64,000 nucleotides of DNA. Origin: Mycobacterium sp. MS1601 (GTDB taxonomy: Bacteria; Actinomycetota; Actinomycetes; Mycobacteriales; Mycobacteriaceae). The notes beneath the pieces were generated by a model. The model made no database searches. It worked only from the letters and a program-made list of their open reading frames with translations, and had not been told where the DNA came from. This document shows positions 22,938 to 30,889 of the stretch, one piece after another (position 1 is the stretch's first letter; the number at the start of each line of letters is the position of its first letter). A program made the translations under genes and the position numbers. The stretch lies in assembly GCF_001984215.1 (NCBI RefSeq), contig NZ_CP019421.1, positions 62,001-126,000 of the forward strand, read 5' to 3'.

Positions 22938-23786
22938 TCACCGCGCCGAACCCCCGGCAGCGAACCAATCCCGGCTCGGTGTGAGCTGCACTAGATCGGA
23001 CATCGCCGCCCGGAACCGCACGTAGGTGCCGGGCCCGAAAGTCACCCACAGGCGGGGACCCTGTTTGCCTACCGCGGAGAGCACTCGCCCGTAGGAGGTG
23101 TCGGCGACGAAGACACCGGCCTTGGTATCGACTGTTTGAATGCCGCGGTTCTCCCGCATCACGATCTCGCAGCGCTGACCGGTGTAGGCCGAGACTTCGT
23201 TGAGGATCTTGGCGGTCTGTACGTCGACCCCGAGTTCCCCGCGCAAGGCGCGGATCATGTCTCCCGGCGTCGCGGACGCAGACAGCTCGGCGATCTGTTC
23301 CAGGGGCAGGGTGACGGTTTCGAATTCCGCCGGCGCCGGGGCGAGCACCTCTTCTGTCTCACGCATCGCCGACCAGATCGGCGTGGACACGACGTCGTCG
23401 AGGGATTCACTGGTCGACCACACGGCCTGGATCACCAGCTCGTCGTTGCGCCGCAGCGCCATCACGTGTGTGTCCCCCTGGCGGGCGACGACCGCGCGCC
23501 GCATCCGGTCCTCCTGCAGTGCGCGCAGGGTGACCTCGATGTCGGGGCGTTCGAGCACCCTCATCCAGGAGGCCAGCGTCGGGTCGACATTGCCGTTGAT
23601 GTCGATCAGTCCGGCGTCGATCAGGATGGGGACGGTGACATCGTCGACGGCGGCCTGGTCTTGGGGGTAGTAGACGTTCTCCATCAGGGCCAGTACCGGG
23701 GAAATGCTGTCGATGCCCATCAGTCGCTTGATGAACAGCGCCGAGTCCACACTCAGATGCGCGGCCGCCAGGATGTCTTTCGCCAT
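22938..23786 (-). CDS. espG: ESX chaperone EspG
   Basis: 282 residues. The size and mixed alpha/beta pattern (LALMENVYYPQDQAAVDDVTVPILID in parts; ARLWVTFGPGTYVRFRAAMSDLVQLTPSR at the C-terminus) fit the EspG family, which binds the tip of PE-PPE heterodimers in the cytoplasm and keeps them soluble for export. Position directly after esxA is the same as in ESX-2 and ESX-3. There is no ribosome site. A TAGCAT box lies 8 bases before the ATG, suggesting a leaderless transcript of its own downstream of the terminator at 23869-23908. Confidence 0.85.
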   Translation of the reverse strand: MAKDILAAAHLSVDSALFIKRLMGIDSISPVLALMENVYYPQDQAAVDDVTVPILIDAGLIDINGNVDPTLASWMRVLERPDIEVTLRALQEDRMRRAVVARQGDTHVMALRRNDELVIQAVWSTSESLDDVVSTPIWSAMRETEEVLAPAPAEFETVTLPLEQIAELSASATPGDMIRALRGELGVDVQTAKILNEVSAYTGQRCEIVMRENRGIQTVDTKAGVFVADTSYGRVLSAVGKQGPRLWVTFGPGTYVRFRAAMSDLVQLTPSRDWFAAGGSAR

Positions 23787-23794
23787 AGCCGCCG

Positions 23795-23800
23795 ATGCTA
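23795..23800 (-). promoter_or_regulatory. Candidate leaderless promoter of espG
   Basis: Minus-strand TAGCAT (TANNNT) separated from the espG ATG by 8 bases. It would restart transcription after the upstream terminator. Confidence 0.45.
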
Positions 23801-23868
23801 CCCGCGCCGGGACCGTATTCTGCCTGCGCGAGAACGCTTTTCAGCTCGGCCTTCGGCCGGTGACGCAA

Positions 23869-23908
23869 CAGGGCGCCTCGACCCATTTCGATGGATCGAG
23901 GCGCCCTG
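23869..23908 (-). terminator. Strong hairpin after esxA
   Basis: Outer stem CAGGGCGCCTCGA (23869-23881) pairs perfectly with 23896-23908. Inside it CCAT-TTCG-ATGG adds a second stem capped by a TTCG tetraloop, with one C-A mismatch between the two. It lies 24 bases after the esxA stop and should end or attenuate the highly expressed PE-PPE-esxB-esxA message. Confidence 0.8.
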
Positions 23909-23931
23909 TCCTCGACGGTGCTGAAAGCAGA

Positions 23932-24228
23932 TCAGCCGGGGAAGTACCCCATCATCTGCTTCTCGTTTCCCTGCATCCCCTGGATGCCGTTGTGGTAGGA
24001 GTTCACGCCCCGCTGCACGACCTCGATCTGGTCCTGGCAGACACCCTCGAACTTGGTGAAGCAGTCCAGGAAGGTGTTGGCGGTGTCGCCGTGGAAGCTC
24101 CCCAGCAGGGTCTGCTTGTTCGCCCGGCCAGCATCGAGCAGGCCCTGCGCGGTGGTCCCGCAGGTCTGCAGCTGCCCGGCGATCGATTCCATCAGCGGAT
24201 AGTTGTAGTGAACTTCGTCTCCGGCCAT
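23932..24228 (-). CDS. EsxA-like secreted protein without the WXG tryptophan
   Basis: 98 residues, the usual Esx length, predicted as two helices joined by a turn. At the turn the family motif W-X-G is replaced by FHG (LLGSFHGDTANTF). A similar F-X-G is found in EsxC of ESX-2 as I recall it. The C-terminus is NEKQMMGYFPG. It should pair with the preceding Esx protein and be exported as a heterodimer. The ATG has an AAGGAGA ribosome site, consistent with strong expression. The terminator follows 24 bases after the stop. Confidence 0.9.
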   Translation of the reverse strand: MAGDEVHYNYPLMESIAGQLQTCGTTAQGLLDAGRANKQTLLGSFHGDTANTFLDCFTKFEGVCQDQIEVVQRGVNSYHNGIQGMQGNEKQMMGYFPG

Positions 24229-24283
24229 GATGTGTTGTCTCCTTGTGTGTCAGTGGTTTTGGGTGATCAGGTGTCGGCGCGGG

Positions 24284-24604
24284 CTAGTGGAACGGGCTGA
24301 CGACACCCGTGATCTGCTGGAAGTCCGCGGCGGCGGAGGATTCCTGGTTGTCGGTCGAGCCGAGACCGAACTGCAGCGCCTCGCGGATCTGGTCGAGCAC
24401 CACGTTGTTGCTGGTGGCGACCTGGTGGACATCGCTGATCCACGTCTGGAACGACGCCGACATCTGGCCGCGGTTGGCCGTCATGGCGCTGTCGGCGACG
24501 ACCATCATCTGCTTGTTGTTGGCCTGTGCCGAATCGACCAGACCCTGGAAGCTGGCGGTCTGTGCCGCCTGGACAGCCATGTCCATGTTGAATGGCATAC
24601 TCAC
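24284..24604 (-). CDS. EsxB-like secreted protein without the WXG tryptophan
   Basis: 106 residues from a GTG with a GGAG site. A helix-turn-helix hairpin pattern is clear; at the turn NRG stands where WXG is expected (MTANRGQMSASFQTW). No YXXXD/E signal is visible after the second helix (the region reads STDNQESSAAADFQQ), although this partner usually carries it. Recognition may depend on another residue pattern. It is followed after 55 bases by the EsxA-like gene. Confidence 0.85.
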   Translation of the reverse strand: MSMPFNMDMAVQAAQTASFQGLVDSAQANNKQMMVVADSAMTANRGQMSASFQTWISDVHQVATSNNVVLDQIREALQFGLGSTDNQESSAAADFQQITGVVSPFH

Positions 24605-24744
24605 AACGAACTCCGTTTCTTTGAAATGGTGGTGGTGTTCTCTGAACTGGTGGTGGTGCTGCCGCTCCTGGACTCACACGCCACCATGGCGCGCCGCGCT
24701 CCGAACAGCCTTGAGCGCAAGTGTGGGGGCAGGCGCGCTGCCAT
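24605..24744. other. PPE-esxB intergenic region
   Basis: 140 bases with two near-identical segments, TGAA-(A/C)-TGGTGGTGGTG, in tandem around 24620-24660. It probably carries the leader of the esxB-esxA message. No clear promoter boxes seen. Confidence 0.3.
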
Positions 24745-26088
24745 CTAACTGGTTTCCTGGGTGTCGGGTGTCTGCCTCTCTGAGACCAAGGCGCCGGCCG
24801 ACACGGACTCGTCCTCATCGGGGACGTACCCCCAGATCGGAGTGAGTTCGGTGTCAGGACGTTTGACCGTCACCTTCTCCTCGTCACGGCGGTTGCCGTG
24901 GCGCATGGGCATCCCCGACCCACCGGGGCGGGCCGCAGGAGCGCCGCTGCTGGGCGCAGCGGGTGCCGCTGGGGGCGCCGACCCCGGGAGGGGGCCATCC
25001 CAGCCGCCAGGAAAGCGGAATCCTGTTGACGCACCGGACAATCCGGACAGGCCCGGCACACGGACAGCTGTGGCCAGTCCGCCACCGCCGGAGCTTCCAG
25101 CCAACCGGTCCAGCGTGGAAGAGCTGGGCTGGGTGTCGAAAAATCCGGGCTGCTCCAGGCGGTGCTCCGGTGACACCTGGCTCATCAGGTTGCTGATCTG
25201 CGAGGCGAACTGTTGGCCCATCTGCTGGCCCTGTTGCAGCGCCTGCTGCGGCGCCTGCATCACGGTCTGACCGATCTGCGCGGCCTGCTGCGGGATCTGC
25301 TGTACCAACTGCTGGGCCATTTGGTCTTCGGTCCGGTTCGCCTCACGCTGTAGGCCGTTCTCACGGAACCGGGTCACAGCGGCTTGGGCCTCGGCCTTCT
25401 GTGCGCCGTCGGCGGTGCGCTGAGCCATCCACGCCGCCGCTGAGGCGGCGCCACCGACCTTGCCCTTGAGCACCGCGGCTGCGTTCTGCGCCTTGATTGC
25501 CTGCATCCGGACCGTGTCGGTGGCCGCCATCGCCGCGTTGAGGGCCTGCGTGATGACGGGGGGAAAGCTGGTCACCCCGGTCAGCGGGGGCAGCTTCGTG
25601 AAGGGGACCGGGGTGGTGTTGGCGACCGTCTGTGCCAGGTAGTTGGTCTGCACGGCGACGTCGCGCATCCACATCTCCATGTACTGGCCCTCTTTGACAC
25701 CGATAGGCACAGTGTTGAAGCCCAGGAAGTTGGTCGCGTGCAAGGTGGCAGTGGTGACGCGGTTCTCCACGATCTCCACCATCTGGGCCATCGTGGTGTA
25801 GGCCTCGGTGAATGCCGCCGCCTGCGCGGCCGTGCGCGCCGACTGTGCGAGGACCTGCGCCTGCAGCATGCGATTGACCATGATGAACTGCATGACAGTG
25901 CGCTGCATGGCCATCGCGGCTTCGCCCTGCCAGGAAGCCGACAGGTAAGCCATCAGCGCGGTAAGCCGGTCGATGGAGACCTCGTAGGCGATGCCGGCGG
26001 CGGTGTATTCCGTTGCGGCTGCCGCCATGGGAGCGGCGCCGGCGCCCGACATCAACCTGCCGGTGATCACCTCAGGAGGACCGAACAT
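24745..26088 (-). CDS. PPE family protein
   Basis: 447 residues from the ATG at 26088, preceded by GGGGGAGG. The start MFGPPEV carries the PPE motif, and SWQGEAAMAM near residue 55 is the WXG turn of the PPE domain, which covers about 1-175. A Gln/Ala-rich helical region follows (QMAQQLVQQIPQQAAQIGQTV in parts), then a Gly/Pro/Ser-rich segment and an acidic C-terminus (GYVPDEDESVSAGAL). It should form a heterodimer with the PE protein upstream, bind EspG and be secreted by this ESX system. The open frame begins 9 codons earlier, but the ribosome site fits 26088. Confidence 0.9.
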   Translation of the reverse strand: MFGPPEVITGRLMSGAGAAPMAAAATEYTAAGIAYEVSIDRLTALMAYLSASWQGEAAMAMQRTVMQFIMVNRMLQAQVLAQSARTAAQAAAFTEAYTTMAQMVEIVENRVTTATLHATNFLGFNTVPIGVKEGQYMEMWMRDVAVQTNYLAQTVANTTPVPFTKLPPLTGVTSFPPVITQALNAAMAATDTVRMQAIKAQNAAAVLKGKVGGAASAAAWMAQRTADGAQKAEAQAAVTRFRENGLQREANRTEDQMAQQLVQQIPQQAAQIGQTVMQAPQQALQQGQQMGQQFASQISNLMSQVSPEHRLEQPGFFDTQPSSSTLDRLAGSSGGGGLATAVRVPGLSGLSGASTGFRFPGGWDGPLPGSAPPAAPAAPSSGAPAARPGGSGMPMRHGNRRDEEKVTVKRPDTELTPIWGYVPDEDESVSAGALVSERQTPDTQETS

Positions 26089-26264
26089 CGCCACCTCCCC
26101 CGACACCTGCGGCATGCGCCTTCAACCGACCGACATTCACCTCAGGGGCAACGCGCCAGCGGCTCCCCCACGCTGAGCAGACAGCCAGCTCATCGCGCCC
26201 GGACACTGAGGTGCCGGGCGTCTGAGGCTGCTCGTCCGCAATCATGATCGTGGCGTGTACCCGG

Positions 26265-26561
26265 TTACAGGTACTGCGTCCCGTTGGCCGCGTCGACCAT
26301 GGTGTAGCTGGCGTCGACGACTCCCAGAGTCCCCGCGTAACGCGCCAGCTCCAGGAACCCCATGGACGCGGTGCCGAGCAGATCTGCCGACTGTGCGCTG
26401 GTGTTCGCGGTGGCCAGCATGGACGCCTCATCGGTGCCAGCCGGAATTGGCGCCATGATGACGGGCGCACCGCCGGCGATGACGCCCGCGGTGGATGCCA
26501 CATTGGAGGCCACATCGGCAACGCTCGCCATCATGACCGCGGTTTCAACGTTGGTGATCAC
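26265..26561 (-). CDS. PE family protein
   Basis: 98 residues from the GTG at 26561, which has GAGG 7 bases upstream; a TTG at 26567 is unlikely. Length and helical hairpin fit the PE domain with almost no extra C-terminus. The PE dipeptide itself is not present near the start (VITNVETAVMMASVADVA). The general type VII secretion signal YXXXD is present as YTMVD close to the C-terminus. It precedes the PPE gene by 176 bases and should pair with it. Confidence 0.8.
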   Translation of the reverse strand: MITNVETAVMMASVADVASNVASTAGVIAGGAPVIMAPIPAGTDEASMLATANTSAQSADLLGTASMGFLELARYAGTLGVVDASYTMVDAANGTQYL

Positions 26562-26607
26562 TAGCAAACCTCATTCCCCTGGTGCCACGGATCGCGCTTC
26601 CGCGGCA

Positions 26608-26626
26608 ATATTACCTGTGATGGTAA
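26608..26626 (-). promoter_or_regulatory. Candidate promoter/operator for PE-PPE-esx
   Basis: On the minus strand TAATAT (26613-26608) lies 46 bases upstream of the PE start, and the inverted repeat TTACC-N6-GGTAA (26611-26626) overlaps it. A TGCAAA box stands 16 bases further upstream. This could drive a separate PE-PPE-esxB-esxA message. Confidence 0.45.
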
Positions 26627-26707
26627 AACTTTGCACCAGCCTAGCGCCATTGTGAAGAGGTGGTGTCGCACTTTTTCCTGTTCCGCGCGGTGCCGGTCGC
26701 GTTTTCA

Positions 26708-29700
26708 TCAGTCGCCCAGGCTGTCATCGTCGCTGTACCGAATGCCCGACCACGCGGCTTGGACTCTGCCCTTGCGTGCGAAGCCTGACTCCAGATAGCG
26801 GGCGCGGCCCGGGATGCCGAAGTTCTCGAACTTCTGATCACCGATCTGACCGTCGAACTTGTTACCCGAGAGCATCACTGTGGGTGCCGCGTCCCCGATC
26901 ATGCGACGCAGAATCGGGTCCCTGTTGACCGCGATGAAGAACTCTTCAGCTGCTCGGGCGAGCACGAAGTGCCAACCCTTGGCCAACGCCTCGTTCTCCA
27001 GCTGCGGCAGCATCTTGAAGATCGCCGGTTGGTCCCCGAAGTTCCTGGTGTTGGCGAACAGGTGGTAGTCGTCGATGATCATGAAGATCTCCGGGCCTGA
27101 CCACCACGAACGCGCCGCCCGCGTTTTCGCGTCGATGCCTGGGGGCAGCTCGCGTGCTCCCAGGTTGTAGCGGTCCCACAGCTTGACCACCGCAGCGGCC
27201 AGTTCGTCGTCATTGGTGACGTAGGCGAACAGGTTCTTGTCGCTGATCTTGCCCAGGTGCCGGCGCCGCGGGTCGATGAAGATGACCGCGGCCTCATCGA
27301 CGCCGCCGGGGAACCGGCGCGTGATGCTGTCGTAGATGGCCCCGATCGCCTCGCTCTTGCCTGACTTCGCGTTGCCCGCGATGAGCAAGTGCGGCTCGCG
27401 CCACATCTCGGCGTAGGCGGGGGTGAGCCGTTCCTCCTGGATGCCGAAGGCCAGGCGCAGCTGCCGCCGCGGGTCCCAGACTCCCCCGTTTTTCTCGACC
27501 GCTCGGTGGTCGGCTTCCAGAACCATCTCGGCGAGGTGGTCGTAGGTCAGCGAGGTGGGCAGCGTGCGCAGACGTTCGGCCGAGCTGGTGGCGAACTGGT
27601 CGGCAATCTGGCGCACCAGCGCCGACATGCCCTCGTTGATCGAGGTCTGATCCTGGATGCCGTCGATGCGGGGTAGCGCGACGAGCCCCTGCAGGGTTGA
27701 GCCTGTGGCCAGGACGTGCCCCGGGGATTGGCGCCGGTTCTTGGACAGGGCGTTGTCGATGCGGGAGAACTCATCGGTGTCCAGCTCGATGACCGCTTCC
27801 ATGTGCGGTTCGATACCGCGCATCTCGACGACGCGCGTTGTCGACATCACCAGGTGCACGCCATAGTTCAGAGCACCTGCGATCAGCGACTCAACTTCAT
27901 TGCCGCGGTATTGCAGCACCTGGCCTTCGGACACGGCTGCGTCCCATCCGTCGATCATGATGTAGACGTCGCCGTAGTGATCCTCGCGCAGCAGCGGGTG
28001 GTCAGGGTTGGTTCGCAGCTTGCGGTAGTCGGCCATGGTGCCGATCTTGTTGTCCCGGAAGATCCGCTCGCGGTCGGTGATCAAGCTGCGCACCTGCGAG
28101 AGCATGCGGTTGATGGCGTCGTGCTCGGACCTGGTGGCCACCCCGCCAACGTGCGGCAGGTCCGCCAGCGGGCCCAGGCCGCCGCCGGCGTAGTCGACCA
28201 GATACATCTGCACCTGCTCGGGGGTGTTGTGCAGCGCCAGTGAGCACGCCAGCGTCTTGAGGGCGGTGGACTTGCCCTTCTGCGCACCGCCGAGGATCAG
28301 GACGTTCTGGTTGGCGGTGTCGATGGTCCACGTCGGCTGGGCATGCTTGACCGGATCGTCGAACATGCCCATCGGCACACGCAGCTGCGGCAGGGCGGTA
28401 TTGGCCGGCACAGCCCAATCGCGCAGGGCGGGCTCGGCATCGTCGAGGGTCTTGACTTCCAACGGCGGCAGCCACATCCGGTAGGGCGCCGGGAAACCCG
28501 AGTTCCGCAGAAGCTCGACGACGGTGGTGAAGATGGTCGGGGCCGCCTCGAGTTCCTCTTCGGTGCGCTCAGGTTCGCTGACCACCTCGACCGAGGCGTT
28601 GGTGTCCTTCGGCAGCGGCGCCTCGATCGCGGTGAAGGCCTGCGGCCCGACGAATCCCCCATCGTCGGAACGAGTCTGAGCGCGCTCGACGCTGATCTCC
28701 GAGGCCGGCGGGAAGTATGCCGCGCCGGTGAAGCCTGCGTAGAACTGCGTCAGCTCACCGGCGCGGTCGCCGGCGCTGCCCAGCAGGATGCCATGCCCGG
28801 GTGTGCCGGGCAGGCGGTAGGCGGCATCGGAGCTGTCCAGCAGTGCCCGCGATTCCTGGGCGGTCTGGGTCTTCAAACCGATCTTGTAGCCGATGTTGGA
28901 TTCCAGGCCACTGGTGCGACCAGAGATGTCGAGGTTCTGAGAGGCGAACAGCAGGTAGATACCCAGCGACCGGCCCACGCGGCCGATGCGTTTGAACAGG
29001 TTGCCGTAGTCGGGGTACTCGGCGAGCAGCTCGGCGAACTCGTCGATGATGACGTACAGCGAGGGCAGCGGCGCGAGGTCGACGCCGCGCTCACGCAGCT
29101 GCTCGTAATCGCGAATGTCCTTGACGTCGTAGCGGTTACTCAGTTCGTCGGCGCCGCGCAGGATCTGGAATCTGCGCGCGATCTCGCCGTCGATCATCTC
29201 GGCCATGCGCGAGACCAGGTGGGATTCCTGCTCCATGTTGGTGATGACCGCGGTGACATGGGGTAGGTCACCCATGCCCAGGAATGTCGGTCCGCCCTTG
29301 AAGTCGACCAGCAGCAGGTTGAGCATGTCCGGGGAGTGCGTCACGCACGCGTTGAGCACCAGGTTGCGCATGAACTCGGACTTGCCCGAACCGGTGGTGC
29401 CCAGCAGCTGCCCGTGCGGGCCGGTACCGCCGTCGGCGGCCTGCTTGATGTCCAGGTCCAGCCGGTCGCCATTGGCCAGGAACCCGATCGGGATGCGCAG
29501 GCGCCGCTTGTCGCCGTAGCGGCTGATCGCGCTCCAGGTGTCCATCGGGTCCAGGGAGCCCGGGTCGCGCACCCGCATCAGCGTCCCCCAGTCGCGGCCA
29601 CGCTCGGACTGCTTGGCTTGGCGCCCCAGACTGGTCAGCGATGTGACTTCGTATTTGGCCAGCTGCCGCGCCAGAGTCCGCGCATCGGTCAGCGAGACCT

Positions 29701-30889
29701 GATCGGCCAGAGCGACTTTGGTCGGCTCTGCCAACGGCTTGTCGGCTTCGGTGCGCCACACGGTCCGGTCGGGGTCGCAGCGCAGCACGATGCCCTCGCT
29801 GGAGGTCAGAGCATTCTCGGGCGGGTTGACCATCAGCCAGGTCACCCCGGCCCGCGGCGCGATGACCGAGTCGATGAGCTTGTCGTTGACTGCGGAGTCC
29901 ACGATGACCAGCACGTGGCGGTACTTGTCGTTGACGAACTCGACATGGGGATCGAAGTTCATCGTGAAGTCGATGAGCTTGGCCGGGTCCTCGTCGTCGT
30001 CCCCGCCGACGCTGGCGGTCAGTGTCGACCAGTCCGAGTACATCATTCGCGCGCTGCCCAGACGGTCGAGTTTGAACGGGTGCTGGGTGTGGGGCAACCA
30101 CTTCATCCACGACCACTGCGGCCCGTCCGGATCGTCGGTGAGCACGACCATCGACAGGTTGTCCGGACCGTGGGTGACCGCGGCATGCACCAGCATCGCG
30201 CGCAACATGCCCAGCGCAACCTCCCGCTCCCCGGAGATCCCGATGATCGGGAACCGGGCGGTGGCCAGCGCCAATGGCATCCCGGACGCCGTGGTGTGGT
30301 GGCGCAGGAACCGCACGGTCTGCACCCAGCCCACCGGCTCCAGGAACTCCCCTGGAGGTGCCTCGGGGGCAACGATGCGCGCCGCCAGCTCCACCTCACC
30401 GACGCCGTAGCGCAGCGCGGTGAATCCGTCGTTGGTGGGAGTGACCTCCCACATGCGTTCGTTACCAATGAGACTGGGCAGCATCACCGGGTCGGGGAAG
30501 GCGTGCTGCAGCCCTTCATGCATGCTCAGACCACGCTTGAACACCTTTTCCCGGGTGACCCCCAGGCCGCGGGTCTGGGCTTTGCGGTCCGACAGCAGCT
30601 GCGCCCGCGAGGTCCCACCCCCGCCGCTCTGGCCGAACATCATGCCGCCCATGCCCATGAGCATGATCAGCGGAAGCATGATGAACATCGGGTTGAACCG
30701 ACCCGATCGCATCATCAGCGCGACCATGCCGGCCAGCACCACCAGCATCAGCAGGGGCAGGCCCACGGTTCGGATCTTCGAGACCGGCTCGCCCTCTTCG
30801 ATCTCCTTGGGCGACGGGACCTGAATTTCCTCACGCGAGATCCGTGGGGGTTCGACCGGCATGAACGGCCGGTTGAAGCTGGTACGCAC
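26708..30889 (-). CDS. eccC: ESX ATPase EccC (single-chain FtsK/SpoIIIE type)
   Basis: 1393 residues in one chain, unlike the split EccCa/EccCb of ESX-1. Two transmembrane helices near 40-85 (PLLMLVVLAGMVALMM; MFIMLPLIMLMGMGGMMFG) are followed by three P-loop ATPase domains: GTTGSGKSEF near 495, GGAQKGKSTAL near 866 and GNAKSGKSEA near 1170. The first domain has the hallmark Walker B strand (LNLLLVDFKGG). EccC is the motor that recognises Esx and PE/PPE signals and drives export. It starts directly after the eccB stop (no gap) and is followed by a 147-base region with a promoter. Confidence 0.97.
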   Translation of the reverse strand: MRTSFNRPFMPVEPPRISREEIQVPSPKEIEEGEPVSKIRTVGLPLLMLVVLAGMVALMMRSGRFNPMFIMLPLIMLMGMGGMMFGQSGGGGTSRAQLLSDRKAQTRGLGVTREKVFKRGLSMHEGLQHAFPDPVMLPSLIGNERMWEVTPTNDGFTALRYGVGEVELAARIVAPEAPPGEFLEPVGWVQTVRFLRHHTTASGMPLALATARFPIIGISGEREVALGMLRAMLVHAAVTHGPDNLSMVVLTDDPDGPQWSWMKWLPHTQHPFKLDRLGSARMMYSDWSTLTASVGGDDDEDPAKLIDFTMNFDPHVEFVNDKYRHVLVIVDSAVNDKLIDSVIAPRAGVTWLMVNPPENALTSSEGIVLRCDPDRTVWRTEADKPLAEPTKVALADQVSLTDARTLARQLAKYEVTSLTSLGRQAKQSERGRDWGTLMRVRDPGSLDPMDTWSAISRYGDKRRLRIPIGFLANGDRLDLDIKQAADGGTGPHGQLLGTTGSGKSEFMRNLVLNACVTHSPDMLNLLLVDFKGGPTFLGMGDLPHVTAVITNMEQESHLVSRMAEMIDGEIARRFQILRGADELSNRYDVKDIRDYEQLRERGVDLAPLPSLYVIIDEFAELLAEYPDYGNLFKRIGRVGRSLGIYLLFASQNLDISGRTSGLESNIGYKIGLKTQTAQESRALLDSSDAAYRLPGTPGHGILLGSAGDRAGELTQFYAGFTGAAYFPPASEISVERAQTRSDDGGFVGPQAFTAIEAPLPKDTNASVEVVSEPERTEEELEAAPTIFTTVVELLRNSGFPAPYRMWLPPLEVKTLDDAEPALRDWAVPANTALPQLRVPMGMFDDPVKHAQPTWTIDTANQNVLILGGAQKGKSTALKTLACSLALHNTPEQVQMYLVDYAGGGLGPLADLPHVGGVATRSEHDAINRMLSQVRSLITDRERIFRDNKIGTMADYRKLRTNPDHPLLREDHYGDVYIMIDGWDAAVSEGQVLQYRGNEVESLIAGALNYGVHLVMSTTRVVEMRGIEPHMEAVIELDTDEFSRIDNALSKNRRQSPGHVLATGSTLQGLVALPRIDGIQDQTSINEGMSALVRQIADQFATSSAERLRTLPTSLTYDHLAEMVLEADHRAVEKNGGVWDPRRQLRLAFGIQEERLTPAYAEMWREPHLLIAGNAKSGKSEAIGAIYDSITRRFPGGVDEAAVIFIDPRRRHLGKISDKNLFAYVTNDDELAAAVVKLWDRYNLGARELPPGIDAKTRAARSWWSGPEIFMIIDDYHLFANTRNFGDQPAIFKMLPQLENEALAKGWHFVLARAAEEFFIAVNRDPILRRMIGDAAPTVMLSGNKFDGQIGDQKFENFGIPGRARYLESGFARKGRVQAAWSGIRYSDDDSLGD

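Noticed and set aside
26072..26521. 149-residue minus-strand frame over the PE gene and PE-PPE gap
   Set aside because: Overlaps the PE protein in another frame; the PE frame fits family length and has YTMVD.
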